Shown piece after piece: positions 62,817 to 64,000 of a DNA stretch of 64,000 bases (within the stretch, counting starts at the first letter, position 1; each line of letters opens with the position of its first letter). The notes beneath the pieces were generated by a model, which worked only from the letters and a program-made list of their open reading frames with translations, did no database searches and was not told the origin of the DNA. Source of the DNA: Gammaproteobacteria bacterium LSUCC0096 (GTDB lineage Bacteria; Pseudomonadota; Gammaproteobacteria; Pseudomonadales; Litorivicinaceae); the NCBI GenBank assembly GCA_008087055.1, contig VIEA01000001.1, forward strand, positions 843,346-907,345, read 5' to 3'. Position numbers and translations under genes: made by a program.

Positions 62817-63859
62817 TAGTACAAACGCTCCCTGAATTCGCGTATCAGCTCGTTTGCACCGCCGATGGATGCAGCGGCACCTGTTGGGACAATTTTGACA
62901 ACGAGCCCTTCATCAGTTTTTTCCATCTGAACCTGATAAGACCCCACGGGGTCCTCGATCGTCGTAGCAATCGCCCGGTTTAACGCACTCATTGTTGCTA
63001 AGCGGCGTTCCGTTGCTTTCCGCACGTACCGAATATTCAACAAACCTTTTTCGAGGTCACCGCCATCAATTGCGGCTCCCAAATCGCGAACAGCATCCAC
63101 CGTTACACCGAATACACGCGGAATCTCTGCTTGGATGATCAACTCATCCATCCCTTCGACACGACGTGACGACATCCGATTACCGACTTCAAGCAAAGAA
63201 AGCGCGCGAGACACCGCCTTGCCCTCGTCCTCCCGTCTTTCGAGATGATATTTGAATTCATCGAGGATGCGACCAACCAACACATCATCTACTCGACCAC
63301 TCGTCAATTGCAGGCCGACTTCACTTGTACCGGGCCTTAACCCAGATTGAAGTGAGAATCGCAAGGCAACCGCCCCAACCTCTGGCGCAAAATGACGAAT
63401 AATTCGGCTACCCGAATGTGTATTAACACCCCTGAATACACCAGACTCCATCATCCATGAACCTTTGGCCTGATCAGCGAAGGTCACAGTCAGCTTATTT
63501 TCAGTAATAAAACGCTCTAGCTCAGGCCAGACGGCAGAGGTTGCTTCTGGTATCGAAAGCCAATGAAGGCCCCCTAACTGATACCGACGAATTGTCGGCA
63601 ACGTCAATGTGCGAAGGGCAGCTTCCGCTCGGGGCGCCTCGAAAGAGCCTCCATACAATCCAGCGGTTGGCTCATCGACCCCTGGTATGCTCAAAGATTC
63701 ATTAACTCGATCGTCAGAAAGCCCTTCTGGCACCTTAAGCTTTGGCTCTACATAAGCAGCCTGATAGTCCAATTGGCGGTCACGAATAGCGGCTTGCTGA
63801 TTTGAGCCAGAACAACCAACTAACGAACTAATAACAACAAGCGAAAGAACTCGTTTCAC
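62816..63859 (-). CDS. bamC: Outer-membrane assembly lipoprotein BamC
   Basis: Accessory lipoprotein of the BAM complex that inserts outer-membrane beta barrels. 347 residues. Signal peptide with lipobox LVGC (C16), then an extended N-terminal region with KVPEGLSDDRVNESLSIP, the part that in E. coli binds BamD. Two helix-grip domains follow (IPEATSAVWPELERFITEN; KTDEGLVVKIVPTGAAA). The start is GTG at 63859 overlapping the dapA stop (GTGA). The order dapA-bamC is conserved in gammaproteobacteria. Confidence 0.94.
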   Translation of the reverse strand: MKRVLSLVVISSLVGCSGSNQQAAIRDRQLDYQAAYVEPKLKVPEGLSDDRVNESLSIPGVDEPTAGLYGGSFEAPRAEAALRTLTLPTIRRYQLGGLHWLSIPEATSAVWPELERFITENKLTVTFADQAKGSWMMESGVFRGVNTHSGSRIIRHFAPEVGAVALRFSLQSGLRPGTSEVGLQLTSGRVDDVLVGRILDEFKYHLERREDEGKAVSRALSLLEVGNRMSSRRVEGMDELIIQAEIPRVFGVTVDAVRDLGAAIDGGDLEKGLLNIRYVRKATERRLATMSALNRAIATTIEDPVGSYQVQMEKTDEGLVVKIVPTGAAASIGGANELIREFRERLY

Positions 63860-64000
63860 AGGCTGATTCCCGCTTGTTCACAGGCTTCGCGAACAGCGAC
63901 TTTTCCTTCATCGGTCAATGGCACAAGCGGCAAGCGGCAGTCTGCTCTCATCATCCCCATTTCAGATAATGCCCATTTACTCGGAATCGGGTTTGGCTCA
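63856..64000 (-). CDS. dapA: 4-hydroxy-tetrahydrodipicolinate synthase, C-terminal part only
   Basis: Truncated by the right edge of the window. Reading leftwards from 63999 the frame gives EPNPIPSKWALSEMGMM, then RADCRLPLVPLTDEGKVAV, REACEQAGISL and a TGA at 63856-63858. This matches the DapA C-terminus (ESNPIPVKWA and RLPMTPITDSG in E. coli). The full enzyme condenses pyruvate with aspartate semialdehyde for lysine and peptidoglycan synthesis. It overlaps bamC by 4 bp (GTGA). Confidence 0.93.
   Translation of the reverse strand, partial: EPNPIPSKWALSEMGMMRADCRLPLVPLTDEGKVAVREACEQAGISL

Overview
The window is a gene-dense bacterial chromosome segment, almost certainly from a gammaproteobacterium. 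The evidence is gene content and order: tig-clpP-clpX-lon-hupB-ppiD, dapA-bamC-purC, dnaX-ybaB-recR beside the 4.5S RNA gene, rnd-ycgL, and a neighbourhood of rnhA, dnaQ, mltD, gloB and a YafS-like methyltransferase close to that of E. coli. I see no insertion sequence, prophage, CRISPR array or rRNA operon. The genus cannot be fixed from this sequence alone.

Layout. 1-2.2 kb: 3' part of cysS and a DMT transporter. 2.2-3.9 kb: tRNA-Pro, -Arg, -His, an exported 92-aa protein, an MscS channel and tRNA-Leu. 3.9-12 kb: protein quality control (trigger factor, ClpXP, Lon), HU and PpiD. 12-15 kb: overlapping sohB-rnhA-dnaQ-nudC. 15-25 kb: envelope and metabolic genes (mltD, gloB, fabI, a YdiJ-type Fe-S flavoprotein, ppnP, an AlkA-type glycosylase).

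24.4-30.8 kb is the most distinctive part. It holds a divergent cbbR and a form IA RuBisCO operon, cbbL-cbbS-cbbQ-cbbO, followed by an unrecognised 101-aa gene. No carboxysome shell genes are present, so this is a cytosolic RuBisCO with its CbbQO activase. It is followed on the other strand by a tightly coupled group reading secreted rhodanese, YeeE/YedE (thiosulfate-uptake type) permease, a 58-aa membrane protein and ogt. Together these suggest CO2 fixation combined with use of inorganic sulfur.

33.5-42.6 kb: pgi with two poorly known genes, an SbmA/BacA-like transporter, 3-hydroxybutyrate dehydrogenase, a dienelactone hydrolase, MAPEG, ChrA, an acyl-CoA synthetase, a 49-aa lipoprotein too short for routine calling, and tRNA-Thr. 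42.6-52.4 kb: selenouridine synthase mnmH coupled to a Pat-type acetyltransferase that faces propionyl/acetyl-CoA synthetase, then a SelD fused to an FAD/NAD oxidoreductase, glutathione reductase and a quinone oxidoreductase. 52.5-56.3 kb: nhaA, a phasin-like protein with a C-terminal helix-hairpin-helix and a promoter bracketed by TGCA-N-TGCA palindromes (PhaR-type candidates), an Fe-S Fnr regulator and an LplT-like transporter. 56.2-64 kb: a leftward block of rnd, recR, ybaB, dnaX, ffs, a TSUP transporter, purC, a metallo-hydrolase, bamC and the 3' end of dapA.

Genes are packed with many 1-4 bp stop/start overlaps, and about a quarter of the genes use GTG or TTG starts. The only stretches over 300 bp without a protein gene hold tRNA genes (2216-2594) or a tRNA plus the 49-aa lipoprotein (42270-42657).
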